DNA of 52,957 bases from Acetobacter fallax (GCF_011516735.1 NZ_WOSX01000022.1:1-52957), one strand, 5' to 3'; positions 42,696-51,909 are shown, counted from the stretch's first letter. The notes: generated by a model from the sequence alone, not told the origin. Numbers and translations are program-made.

Positions 42696-45600
42696 GTGTC
42701 GTCGGAGTCAGTAAGAGGGCCATCCTGGGCGCAATTTGATGCCGAATGGTATCGCAGCCGGTATTCAGGTCAGTCTGAAGAGTTCGCAGGGGCGGACACA
42801 GACGCCCTTGAAACGCACTACATGACGGAAGGAAAGGCGCTCGGCTTTTCGCCCAACCGCTTCTTTGACGAAAAATGGTATCTTACCGCCAATCCGGACG
42901 TCGCTTCAGCAGTCAGGCACGGAGGATTTGCCTCGGGTTTCGATCATTACCGGCTGAATGGCCATAGTGATCGTTCGCCGCACTGGCTGTTTTCAGAAGC
43001 ATACTATCTGTCGCGTTACCCGGATCTGACGCGCTCGACCCTTGATCGTCTGGGCCTGATCAACGGCTATGATCATTACCTGACTTACGGTGATCGTGAA
43101 TTCCGGTCTGGCCATCTGTTCTTCGATCCCCGGCTTTTTTATTCCAACGCGCTTCTTACCCCCTCCGACACCGGCGACACGGACGCTGCCCGTCCGGCAA
43201 CCGCCATTCCTGAGCTTGGCCCTTTCGCTACGTTTCTGGGTCAACCTGCGTTCGGCAGTACAGTACGCGTCACCTGGTATTTCGATCCGCAATGGTATCA
43301 GTCGACATATCCTGAAGTCATCATGGCGGTTCAGGATGGAGATTTCGAAAATGCACTCCACCATTTCCTGACCAGCATAACGCCGCAGGCTTTCTGTGCC
43401 CTGGAATGGTTCAGCGAAGACTATTACCTCGAACTGTATCCTGATATCGGAAACGCAATATCAGGAGGGCATGTCAGGTCGGCGTACGATCATTTTGTCC
43501 GTTATGGTGCGCTTGAACGGCGCAAACCCCATCCGGATATCGATCTGCTCGAATATTTTTTCACAGGCACAGTACGCGCCGATATTGAGAACGGTCTGGT
43601 CCGGGATGCTTTCGTTCACTGGCTTTCCCGGCGGCATATCCGTGCGCGGGACGCAGACGCCAGTCGCCCGGAACTGAAAAAATATGAAGGACTGGCGGCG
43701 CGAAAAGCGGAATCGCTCATTCCGCTTCTGGTCCGCCATCCTCTCAGTTTCACGTCGAAGGAAGCGCCTTCACTCAGCGTCGTCCTTTATGTTCACAACC
43801 GCCTGCCGCTAACGCTCTCGACGCTCGCTGCCCTGCGAACCACAGTGCGCGGATCAATTGAAGTCATCGTCGTTGACGCCGGATCACGAGACGATACCCG
43901 TTATCTGGAACAGTTTGCCGGTGGCGTTCATATTGTACGTCTTGCGCAAACGACAACACGGCCAGAGGCGCTGAAGGCTGCTCTGCCGTATATTACGACG
44001 GACACAGTTCTCTGGCTCGGCCAGGGTGTTCGTCTGGAACATGGCGCGATCACAGCGGCTCTCAGCCAGCTTTCAGCTCAGGCTTCCCGACGGTCAGGAA
44101 AGCCACGGGCCGGAATCGTAACCGGCAGAATATTGCGCGCCGACGACCGGATTCAGGAAGCCGGCACGATCATATGGCGCGACGGCTCACTGGGGCATTA
44201 CATGGAAGGAGCAGCCCTTGAAGTCCCGGAAGCCTCTTTTCGGCGGCTTACAGCCTGCGGAACGGTTCCCTGCCTCCTGATCAGCCGTGCGCTGATAGAA
44301 ACGCTCGACGGTTTCAGCCCTGAATTCGCATCTGAAGCCGGAGCTCTGGCAGATTTTTCGCTTCGGGCGGCGGAAAAAGGGTTCGCGACCCTTTACGAAC
44401 CCGCGATGATCGCAACGCTTGATGTCCGCGATGCGGATGCGCCGTCTTACGACACTGCCGACATGCGCACGCTACGTCGTCGCCATGCCGCCGCCCTTCT
44501 CGATGCCGAGCCGCCCTCACCAACTCTTCTGATGCGGGCACGGACTGCCGGAAAGAAGACACGTCGCATTCTCTTTATTGAAGACCGGATTCCGACGCGA
44601 CGTCTCGGATCGGGTTTTGTCCGGTCGAATGACATTGTGCGCACGATGGCCGCGCTGGGCCACGAGGTCACAGTCGCTCCGATCTATTCTTCAACTGCCC
44701 CCCTTCCGGCGATCTATGCGGACTTCCCGCCCGAAGTCGAACTCCTTCATGACCGTAATTATGAAGTTGAACTCGACAGGCTTCTCCAGGAGCGAAGCGG
44801 AGCCTATGACTGTGTCTGGATTGGTCGCACTCACAATCTCGGTCGTCTGCTGCCGATCCTGATGGGACATGCCTCCTGCCTGCCGACCGGTGGCATCGTG
44901 CTCGATACTGAAGCTGTGACGGCCCCACGCACGGCTTTGCGGGCAGAACTCCTCCATCTTCCGCAAACCGGAACAGTGAGTGAGGCGCTTGAGGAAGAAC
45001 TCTCCTGTGCCTGGCTTTGTGAAACCATCGTTGCCGTCAATGCCGTCGATGCCGCAGTGCTGCGTGACGCCGGCTATGACAACGTGGCGGAGCTTGGTCA
45101 TCTGTGTCCGGTCAGACCAACGCCGGCTACCTGGTCTGATCGACGGGATCTGCTCTTTCTCGGGGCCATTCATGAACCTGACTCTCCCAACCATGACAGC
45201 CTGATCTGGTTTATCCGTGAGGTTCTGCCGCTGCTGAAAGACCGACTGCCGGACGATGTCCGCTTTACGGTTGCAGGTTTCCTTGGTCCGGCTGTCGATC
45301 TCAGTGCTCTGGGCCGTGACCCGCGCGTTGAACTTATCGGTCCTGTTGCCGATACATCCGAACTCTACAAAACGCATCGCGTCTTTGTTGCGCCCACGCG
45401 TTTTGCCGGAGGCATTCCGTTCAAGGTGCATGAAGCCGCGTCTTACGGTCTGCCTGTGGTGGCATCCGACCTGCTCTGCCGGCAACTCGGATGGCGGGAT
45501 GGTCTGGAAATCGTTTCGGGCGGAACGAATGATCCGCAGCGTTTTGCCGCCCGTCTTGCCGACCTGTATTCCGATGAAGAACTCTGGACTGCGGTGCGGG

Positions 45601-45710
45601 CCGGATCTCTTCAGGTTCTTGCTGATGAGAACAGCGAGAAATCCTATATGGCGCGTCTCAGTCAGATTCTGCAGAATGTTTTTGCAAATTCTGATCGTTC
45701 GTCCCGGTAA
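42696..45710 (+). CDS. Large two-domain glycosyltransferase (GT2 plus GT4) with N-terminal repeats
   Basis: 1004 residues, no signal peptide. Residues 1-310 hold five or six repeats of about 45 residues with the pattern FDxxWYxxxYPD...HYxxxG (FFDEKWYLTANPDVASAVRH; FSEAYYLSRYPDLTRSTLDR; FSEDYYLELYPDIGNAISGG). A GT-A domain of GT2 type follows (SVVLYVHNRLPLTLSTLAAL, then VIVVDAGSRDD). From about 640 a GT-B domain of GT4 type runs (RILFIEDRIPTRRLGSGFVR, DLLFLGAIHEPDSPNHDSLI, then TRFAGGIPFKVHEAASYGLP). Probably a polysaccharide or glycoprotein glycosyltransferase. The start is GTG, immediately after a leader ORF. The sugar and acceptor are not known. Confidence 0.88.
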   Translation: MSSESVRGPSWAQFDAEWYRSRYSGQSEEFAGADTDALETHYMTEGKALGFSPNRFFDEKWYLTANPDVASAVRHGGFASGFDHYRLNGHSDRSPHWLFSEAYYLSRYPDLTRSTLDRLGLINGYDHYLTYGDREFRSGHLFFDPRLFYSNALLTPSDTGDTDAARPATAIPELGPFATFLGQPAFGSTVRVTWYFDPQWYQSTYPEVIMAVQDGDFENALHHFLTSITPQAFCALEWFSEDYYLELYPDIGNAISGGHVRSAYDHFVRYGALERRKPHPDIDLLEYFFTGTVRADIENGLVRDAFVHWLSRRHIRARDADASRPELKKYEGLAARKAESLIPLLVRHPLSFTSKEAPSLSVVLYVHNRLPLTLSTLAALRTTVRGSIEVIVVDAGSRDDTRYLEQFAGGVHIVRLAQTTTRPEALKAALPYITTDTVLWLGQGVRLEHGAITAALSQLSAQASRRSGKPRAGIVTGRILRADDRIQEAGTIIWRDGSLGHYMEGAALEVPEASFRRLTACGTVPCLLISRALIETLDGFSPEFASEAGALADFSLRAAEKGFATLYEPAMIATLDVRDADAPSYDTADMRTLRRRHAAALLDAEPPSPTLLMRARTAGKKTRRILFIEDRIPTRRLGSGFVRSNDIVRTMAALGHEVTVAPIYSSTAPLPAIYADFPPEVELLHDRNYEVELDRLLQERSGAYDCVWIGRTHNLGRLLPILMGHASCLPTGGIVLDTEAVTAPRTALRAELLHLPQTGTVSEALEEELSCAWLCETIVAVNAVDAAVLRDAGYDNVAELGHLCPVRPTPATWSDRRDLLFLGAIHEPDSPNHDSLIWFIREVLPLLKDRLPDDVRFTVAGFLGPAVDLSALGRDPRVELIGPVADTSELYKTHRVFVAPTRFAGGIPFKVHEAASYGLPVVASDLLCRQLGWRDGLEIVSGGTNDPQRFAARLADLYSDEELWTAVRAGSLQVLADENSEKSYMARLSQILQNVFANSDRSSR

Positions 45711-45782
45711 AAGCGTTCTTCCGGACCATCCGGTTCCTGCTGCGCGCTGAAAATCCGTGTTTTGTAAAGGCACTCCTCTCGT

Positions 45783-46469
45783 TCAGTGCTGATGCCCCGA
45801 CGGCATCTCTTCATCCATGCTACCATCAGAGGAACTGCCACCCATTCCACCGCCAATGCCGTCGTCACCGGCGCCGCCATTGCCTTTTCCGCCCCCGTCT
45901 TTTTCATTCCTGTCGCGGCTGCCTCCGCCGGAACTGGCCGGTCGTGCCGGACCTTGTCCGGGAAGCAGGAGATTAGACGGTACGGGATCAAGACTCAGCG
46001 CAGTTCGGACGAAATTCCGCAGTGCGACGACCAGTTCATTCGTATGAACCAGTTGTCCTCCAGCCAGTTCACCAGCCGCGCGCGCCGCAAGCCGGACATG
46101 TTCTTCGGTGCCGAGCAGAATGACATCCGATAACGCCGACTCCACCGCATCCCTGATACGTCGCGCGCGGTCAGACCCGCCTGTAAGATCCAGTGACACC
46201 CGCTCTCCGGCTTCGCTATTGCGCTGCTTAAGATCGCGCAAATGAGTGGGATCCACACTCAGATTACCGGTAAAAGATCCGCCCAGCGTCTTATAAGCTG
46301 CGATCAGCACCCGGAGCCGCTCATTGATCTGGCGGTTGAGCCGGTCCCGCCGTTGCTGAATTGTCAGCATCATCACCAGACGGACCCCGACGCCGATCAG
46401 CGTGAACAGCGCCAGCCCGATAACTGTTGCAAGTACGTTATGCCATGAACTGAAATCGATATTGTGCAA
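45783..46469 (-). CDS. Membrane-anchored hypothetical protein with Gly-rich tail
   Basis: 228 residues from TTG at 46469, chosen for its strong GGGAGG ribosome binding site five bases upstream; the frame is open to 46532. One membrane helix (VLATVIGLALFTLIGVGVRL) is followed by a helical region (TIQQRRDRLNRQINERLRVL), a middle part (ARRIRDAVESALSDVILLGT, EEHVRLAARAAGELAGG) and a tail of Gly, Ser, Asp and Glu (GGAGDDGIGGGMGGSSSDGS). I recognise no family. It converges with the glycosyltransferase gene. Confidence 0.65.
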   Translation of the reverse strand: MHNIDFSSWHNVLATVIGLALFTLIGVGVRLVMMLTIQQRRDRLNRQINERLRVLIAAYKTLGGSFTGNLSVDPTHLRDLKQRNSEAGERVSLDLTGGSDRARRIRDAVESALSDVILLGTEEHVRLAARAAGELAGGQLVHTNELVVALRNFVRTALSLDPVPSNLLLPGQGPARPASSGGGSRDRNEKDGGGKGNGGAGDDGIGGGMGGSSSDGSMDEEMPSGHQH

Positions 46470-46544
46470 TCTGGCCTCCCTGCGACACTGGCAGAACATC
46501 AGTAACGCAATATGGCAGAGAGGCTGACACACAGGAAGAAAAGC

Positions 46545-46700
46545 CCTGGTTCGGGCAGAGCCCGGGCTCTCTTCATCACGGCCAGTCTTTATGCAGGCGG
46601 GTATGAGTTAAACCGCTTTGACGTGGAAGAATAAAGCGGGATCTCTGCTCCGAACCACAGCAAAAGGATCTGAGACCCTCTTTCAGGTGCAGGCGTATGT
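46545..46700 (+). repeat. Modular hairpin intergenic repeat, copy 10 (rearranged, partial)
   Basis: H3 first (GGTTCGGGCAGAGCCCGGG, 46548-46566), the flank TCTTTATGC also seen after copy 1, then after about 95 bases a degenerate H1 (AAAAGGATCTGAGACCCTCT). It lies between the anchored hypothetical protein and the pirin gene, both leftward. Confidence 0.6.
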
Positions 46701-46724
46701 GGACCCGGGAATATTTGCTTTAGA

Positions 46725-47456
46725 TTAACTCGCCGTATCGACCAGCAATACCACCGTATTCTCTGTGGCCAGCACCGTGATGCTACTCTTTCCGGTCACG
46801 GCGACAGCATCTCCCGCCGCAAGCATGGCGTCTCCAACCGAGGCTCCCCCCGACACCACAGTCAGATATAATGCGCGTCCCGGGGTCGTGTCGTAGCGCG
46901 CACCTTCTCTGGCCAGGATATGCGCATCCAGAAGTCTTGACCGAGACCGGATCGTCACAGGAGATCCGTCCGTAATCTCTGCCAGTTCTTCCGGGTCATC
47001 CTCGGGAAATCCGGAAGCCAGAATCCGGAAACTACCTTTCTCGAGCGCAGGAAACTCCGAACGCACTTCCTGCGATGGTTCACCGCCGCCGTCATCAGGA
47101 AGAAGCCAGAACTGCAGAAAAAATGCCTCGCCTGTGCCGGCAACCCATTCGAGACGGGAGACGCCATCGCCCGTACTCACGGCATGCAGGCCACCTGCTG
47201 AAAGCGTATCACCCGGAAACCCCGCAACAGAGGTCGACAGAGATCCGTCCCGCAGCCAGGTGAGAATCTCCATGCCGGATTCAGGGCCGACAGCGTATGT
47301 CATGCCTGCGGTGAGTGTGCCCGTATTGAGAACGCGCAGGCGTCCGCAGCAGCCATGCATCGGATCGACATAAGACCGGAACGGAAAATGGCAGCGCAGC
47401 GTCACGCCCTGATCCTGGACTTCGCCAAGTGAACTTTGCCGACGCACGGCGATCAT
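46725..47456 (-). CDS. Pirin-family bicupin protein
   Basis: 243 residues with two cupin domains. Pirin landmarks are RVLNTGTLTAGMTYAVGPES and MEILTWLRDGSLSTSVAGFP, then GGLHAVSTGDGVSRLEWVAG and FLQFWLLPDDGGGEPSQEVR. The usual metal ligands are partly replaced: the expected H-x-H of domain 1 near PESGMEILTW is absent, so quercetinase-like activity is uncertain. It overlaps the exporter outer-membrane factor gene by ATGA and is the last gene of that operon. Confidence 0.82.
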   Translation of the reverse strand: MIAVRRQSSLGEVQDQGVTLRCHFPFRSYVDPMHGCCGRLRVLNTGTLTAGMTYAVGPESGMEILTWLRDGSLSTSVAGFPGDTLSAGGLHAVSTGDGVSRLEWVAGTGEAFFLQFWLLPDDGGGEPSQEVRSEFPALEKGSFRILASGFPEDDPEELAEITDGSPVTIRSRSRLLDAHILAREGARYDTTPGRALYLTVVSGGASVGDAMLAAGDAVAVTGKSSITVLATENTVVLLVDTAS

Positions 47457-49006
47457 CGCACGAGCCTCGTAGTGTGAACGGACGCCACCGGATAGCTCGT
47501 CTCCCAGCCGCCGCCGAGCGCCCGATAGAGATGTGTCACCGACCGGGAGACCTGAGTTGTCGCATCCACGAGCGCGCTCTGTGAGGACAACAACGCATTT
47601 TGCAGGGTCAGCACGTTCAGGAAGTCCGATGAGCCCTGCACGTATTGCATCTGCGCCATATCAACGGCGACCTGATTTTCATGCACAGCCTCAGCCAGAT
47701 GGTCGCGTTCTGTTTGTGATGCGGAAAAATCCGCCAGTGCGTCGTCGATTTCCTGCCAGGCTTTCAGGACCGTGCGTTGCAGCATCACCGCCGCTTCCCG
47801 CTGCTGGGCCTTTCGCAGATGCAACTGTCCGGTCAGACGTCCTCCTTCAAAAAGCGGCAGCGTCGCTGTTGGGCCGAATCCGTATTGCCGGGAAGCCCAG
47901 GACCCCAGTCCGCTGAACTGCAGGGCCTGAATATCAAGGCTGCCCGACAGGGTCACACGCGGAAAGAAGTCGGCAATCGCCACACCGATACTCGCCGTCG
48001 CCGCATGAAGCTGTTCTTCAGCCATGCGGATATCCGGCCTGCGATCAGCCAGTTCCGATGGCAGGCCGGCCGGCACCGCGGCGGGAACGGGCGGGATTGC
48101 TCCGGTATGGCCGAGTTGCGCGGTCAGTGCTCCAGGTTCACGGGCGACAAGAAAACTCAGTGCGTTGATCAGGTGAATTTCCTGACTCTTCAGCGGTGGC
48201 ATCCTCGCCTCAAACGTATGAAGCTGGCCGGTTGATTCCGCAACATCCAGACGTGTCGCGGCACCTTGCTGAAAACGCAGCGTCGTCAGTTCCACACTAT
48301 GCTGCGTGATCCCGATGTTATGCTGAAGAATGCCGATCTGCGCCTGCACGCCACGAAGATCAATGTAATCCTGTGCCGTTTCCGCCATCAGCGAGACCAT
48401 GACATCGCGGCGCATTTCTTCCGTGCCGTGCATCGCCGCTGTTGCGGCCTCAACCTGACGTCGCACGTGACCCCAGAAATCCACCTCCCAGGAGGCGCTC
48501 ATTCCGTATTGAGGCAGATTGAAAGACGGATTGCCGACACTTCCCGGAAGGGCGGTCGGGCCGAAGCCCTGTGCTCCGTTTGCGATCGTTCCGGCACCAG
48601 CCTGTTCCATCGTGCCCAGCAGCCCCAGAATACCGTTCGTGCTCGCACGCTCCCGCGCATAGGACGCAGCCGCCTCCGCGTGCGGAAACCGCGCCGCGCT
48701 GGCGATACGCCGCTCGGCCACGCTTTCGGCCAGACGGTAAGCCGCGGCCCTCAGATCAAGATTGTTCGCTGCGACCTGCTTCTCCAGCGCCGTCAGAACC
48801 GGATCATCAAACAGTCGCCACCAGTCAGGATCGATCTTCGCACCGACAGGATGACTTTCGGCCGGTGCCATGGTCTCGCGCCAGGCCGCCGGCGCGTGCA
48901 GATCGGGTTTATGATAATCCGGCCCGACGGTGCATCCGGCCAGCACCGCCATTGCCAGAGACGGCAGCATCGCCCGGCGCCTCCGACCTCCACATCCCGC
49001 GCTCAT
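47453..49006 (-). CDS. NodT-family outer-membrane efflux lipoprotein
   Basis: About 517 residues, outer-membrane channel of the exporter operon. A signal peptide with lipobox (LAMAVLAGCTVGPDYHKPDL) is followed by two outer-membrane-efflux repeats; SELADRRPDIRMAEEQLHAA marks the second. ATG at 49006 is chosen since it follows the adaptor stop by four bases and gives a 25-residue signal peptide; ATGs at 49042 and 49021 would overlap the adaptor gene. Its relative at 1346-3019 serves the metal pump. Confidence 0.9.
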   Translation of the reverse strand: MSAGCGGRRRRAMLPSLAMAVLAGCTVGPDYHKPDLHAPAAWRETMAPAESHPVGAKIDPDWWRLFDDPVLTALEKQVAANNLDLRAAAYRLAESVAERRIASAARFPHAEAAASYARERASTNGILGLLGTMEQAGAGTIANGAQGFGPTALPGSVGNPSFNLPQYGMSASWEVDFWGHVRRQVEAATAAMHGTEEMRRDVMVSLMAETAQDYIDLRGVQAQIGILQHNIGITQHSVELTTLRFQQGAATRLDVAESTGQLHTFEARMPPLKSQEIHLINALSFLVAREPGALTAQLGHTGAIPPVPAAVPAGLPSELADRRPDIRMAEEQLHAATASIGVAIADFFPRVTLSGSLDIQALQFSGLGSWASRQYGFGPTATLPLFEGGRLTGQLHLRKAQQREAAVMLQRTVLKAWQEIDDALADFSASQTERDHLAEAVHENQVAVDMAQMQYVQGSSDFLNVLTLQNALLSSQSALVDATTQVSRSVTHLYRALGGGWETSYPVASVHTTRLVR

Positions 49007-49010
49007 GTCG

Positions 49011-50087
49011 TTACCGCCAGACATAGCGCGCATCGTTCGCATGAGGTCCGCCAGGCTGCGAGGCCGTGTCGATGCTCACTTCCACTGACAGACCGACGCG
49101 CACTTTCGAGGCGAGGGCCTGTCCCGGATCAAAGGTCAGTTTTACCGGAACACGCTGAACCACTTTGGTGAAATTTCCCGTTGCATTGTCCGGCTGGATC
49201 GGTGCGAAGGCGACGCCTGTCGCGGGCGCCAGGGAATCCACGTGCGCTTTCAGCGTATGGTTCGGAAACGTATCCACCTGGATTGTCGCTGTCTGTCCGG
49301 TCTGAACATGTGTCAGTTGCGTTTCCTGAAAGTTGGCGAGTACGTAAGCTCCCTGGATCGGGACGACGGCGAGAATTCCCGTGCCGGGGTGTACGTAAGC
49401 ACCGACCCGCACGCCACGTTCGCCGACGACGCCGTCCACAGGTGCCGGGATAGTGCAGTAAGACAGGTTCAGGGCAGCCTGCTTCTCATCACCCTGTGCC
49501 CGCAGCAGCACGCCCCGGGCTCGCTGCAACTGTGCTTTCAGCACTGCGATCTGACCGACCGACGCATCGACTGCGGCCTGATCGCGCGCCACTGTCGCAC
49601 CGGCTTCTTTCTGCTGTGATTCAGAAGACTGTTTCTGCTCTGTCGTTCCTGCGCCCCCCGAGGAAAGATTACGATAACGCAGAGCATTTTCGCGTGCGAA
49701 CATCAGGGCCGCCTGATCGGACAACACGGTGGCTTTCGCACCGGAAATCAGCGAATCCTGCCGCGCCAGCCCGGCCTCAAGATTTGCAACGTCTCCCTGC
49801 GCTGCAAGAACATTGCCTTTCGCCACATCAAGCGCCGCACGATAGTCATCATCCTCGATATGGGCGAGCTCCTCTCCGGCGCGGACCTGTTCGTTGTCCT
49901 GCGCAATGACCCGGTCGATCCGTCCGGACACTTTCGGAGCGACTATGGTGAAATCCGCTGTCACGTAAGCATCGTTCGTGTACTGATCGACACCGTTACC
50001 CAGAACCAGACGGCTGCCGCTCCAGGCGGCCAGTGTAAGAACAACCGCGGCACAGCCGGAATAAAGAAGAGGTTTTCTGTAGATCAT
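49011..50087 (-). CDS. HlyD/EmrA-family membrane fusion protein
   Basis: 358 residues with one N-terminal anchor helix (PLLYSGCAAVVLTLAAWSGS), two lipoyl halves (VTADFTIVAPKVSGRIDRVI; LSYCTIPAPVDGVVGERGVR) and a long helical hairpin between them (QKQSSESQQKEAGATVARDQ). C-terminal beta-barrel elements include GAYVLANFQETQLTHVQTGQ. It links the DHA2 permease to the NodT channel. It follows the permease gene by 21 bases. Confidence 0.9.
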   Translation of the reverse strand: MIYRKPLLYSGCAAVVLTLAAWSGSRLVLGNGVDQYTNDAYVTADFTIVAPKVSGRIDRVIAQDNEQVRAGEELAHIEDDDYRAALDVAKGNVLAAQGDVANLEAGLARQDSLISGAKATVLSDQAALMFARENALRYRNLSSGGAGTTEQKQSSESQQKEAGATVARDQAAVDASVGQIAVLKAQLQRARGVLLRAQGDEKQAALNLSYCTIPAPVDGVVGERGVRVGAYVHPGTGILAVVPIQGAYVLANFQETQLTHVQTGQTATIQVDTFPNHTLKAHVDSLAPATGVAFAPIQPDNATGNFTKVVQRVPVKLTFDPGQALASKVRVGLSVEVSIDTASQPGGPHANDARYVWR

Positions 50088-50108
50088 TATTTTGTCTTTT
50101 TCAGAATA

Positions 50109-51806
50109 TCAGCGGACGGGCATGGCTGGTGAAGGAGCGCGGGGTGGAAAAACCCTTTTGGGCAGAACAAGATTCAGAACAGCGTATCCGAGGCAGACCC
50201 ATATCAGCACGTAGTAGATGTCGTTCAGAGCCAGAACGAGCGCCTGCTCATGAACGTAAGTATGGAAAACCTGGAGAGAGTTTCGTGCCACATGTGCCGG
50301 ATCGGGTGAGATTCCGGAGAGTTGCCCGGAAATGGGATCTCCGAGCCCCTGCAATGCCAGACCGTGTGTGCCGTGGTGATCCAGAAGCATCGTGGAATGA
50401 TACTGCTCGCGTCGCCGCGTCAGTGCGGAGAACAGAGCGAAGGCCACCGCATTCGCAAGCCCTTTGAGCATGTTCACCATGCCGGAAATGAACGGCCCGT
50501 CTGCCGGCCCCATCGCCAGAGTGGCGAGCATCAGGGTCGGGATCACAGTCATGGGCTGTCCGAAAACCTGCAGGATCTGCAACGGATAGAAATTATCCCT
50601 GACCCAGTCCGGCGTCAGCCAGGTGCCGAGCCAGGCAGCGGCGGCCAGGCACAGCATCCCACCTGCCAGCACATAGCGGCAATCCACTTTTCGGCTGTTA
50701 CAGATTGCCGCGATCAGCGGCAGCATGATGAGTTGTGGCAACGCCACGACAAGAGATATCGGTGCTGCCTGTATCGGGCGATATCCCCGTACACCCTCCA
50801 GATAGGTCGCCGGAATATCGCCCATCAGCGCGCAGATCGCCAGAATCCCGACCAGCGACAACAGCGAAGCCTGGATGTTGCGACTCTTCCAGTACTGAAT
50901 CCGGAAATATGGACTGGGATGAAAGGCCTCGTTAATGGCAAAAACAATGAAGGCTGCACCGCCCCAGAATGTCAGATGCGTGATCACCGGTGAGCGGAAC
51001 CAGTCCAGCCGGTCTCCCTGATAGAGCACGATCACCAGAGAACAGATTGCCGGAAGCCCGACCAGAATTCCCAGCCAGTTAAATTTCTTAAACCGCTCAG
51101 GATGCATGGGATCACGCGGCAGTCCGTACGCCATCATTGCGATCGAGGCGACTGCCAGCGGAATGATTTCCCAGTACAGCCAGTGCCAGCCCACATGCTC
51201 GAACCAGAACGCTTCCAGCGGGAGTCCGAGATTTGGTCCGAATGTGGCGCTCATCGCGTATCCGCCAATGCCGAAAACACGAATTTCCGGCGGCAGATAT
51301 TTGAGCATGACTGTCATCAGAACCGGCGGCAGGCAGCCTGCGGTCAGTCCCTGAAAGCCTCGCAGAATGCACAGGGCTGTGACGTCGGACATAAAGGGGG
51401 CCGGGATTGCCAGCAACGCCATGGCTGCTGTCATGAAAATCGAGAAGCGATAAATCGAAAACGTCATGTAAAACCAGGGCGTGAACGCCATGGCCGCAAT
51501 GTTGAATGCCTCATAAATTGCAATCAACCATGTTCCTTCGTCGTGCCCGATATGCATCGCGCCACGAATGTCGGAGAGCCCGATTTCGGTCACATGCTCA
51601 TTGAAGCCTGCGATATGCACGGCCAGCAGCATCCCGAGACACCCGATGACCGTGCGGAGGCCAAAGGGAGGGATATAGGATGGCATGGGCGGAGACGCAT
51701 GGATCACCGGCGCAGCCGGGGTCTGTGCGACTTCTGCCAGACCTGCGGCACCGGGTGCCACTACGGTCGAAGAAGGGAGGGCAGTCTGCATATCTCGTAT
51801 GAGCAT
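50109..51806 (-). CDS. DHA2-family (EmrB-like) MFS drug exporter
   Basis: About 565 residues with 14 predicted helices, proton antiporter of the DHA2 group. Helix 1 (TVIGCLGMLLAVHIAGFNEH) differs from the usual D-x-T-I-V-N motif of EmrB; GTWLIAIYEAFNIAAMAFTP and RGFQGLTAGCLPPVLMTVML follow as in the group. The frame opens at a TTG (51842); ATG at 51806 or 51791 is likely the start. First gene of a four-gene operon with HlyD, NodT and pirin genes, divergent from a LysR gene. Confidence 0.88.
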   Translation of the reverse strand: MLIRDMQTALPSSTVVAPGAAGLAEVAQTPAAPVIHASPPMPSYIPPFGLRTVIGCLGMLLAVHIAGFNEHVTEIGLSDIRGAMHIGHDEGTWLIAIYEAFNIAAMAFTPWFYMTFSIYRFSIFMTAAMALLAIPAPFMSDVTALCILRGFQGLTAGCLPPVLMTVMLKYLPPEIRVFGIGGYAMSATFGPNLGLPLEAFWFEHVGWHWLYWEIIPLAVASIAMMAYGLPRDPMHPERFKKFNWLGILVGLPAICSLVIVLYQGDRLDWFRSPVITHLTFWGGAAFIVFAINEAFHPSPYFRIQYWKSRNIQASLLSLVGILAICALMGDIPATYLEGVRGYRPIQAAPISLVVALPQLIMLPLIAAICNSRKVDCRYVLAGGMLCLAAAAWLGTWLTPDWVRDNFYPLQILQVFGQPMTVIPTLMLATLAMGPADGPFISGMVNMLKGLANAVAFALFSALTRRREQYHSTMLLDHHGTHGLALQGLGDPISGQLSGISPDPAHVARNSLQVFHTYVHEQALVLALNDIYYVLIWVCLGYAVLNLVLPKRVFPPRAPSPAMPVR

Positions 51807-51848
51807 CGGAAACAGGAGCAGGAATACCCCCGTTTCCGGCAATCATCG

Positions 51849-51909
51849 ATTCCACTTTTCGGATTGAAAAATCGTGGCACCTTCGTTCAGCGAAGTCTAA
51901 AAGTGGAAT
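51849..51909. promoter_or_regulatory. Perfect inverted repeat in the divergent exporter/lysR promoter
   Basis: ATTCCACTTTT (51849-51859) and AAAAGTGGAAT (51899-51909) are perfect complements, 39 bases apart. The right copy covers the lysR start codon. Between them lies a 5-bp palindrome (CTTCG, TTCAG, CGAAG at 51881-51895). Candidate binding sites for the LysR-type regulator; autoregulation is likely. Confidence 0.6.
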
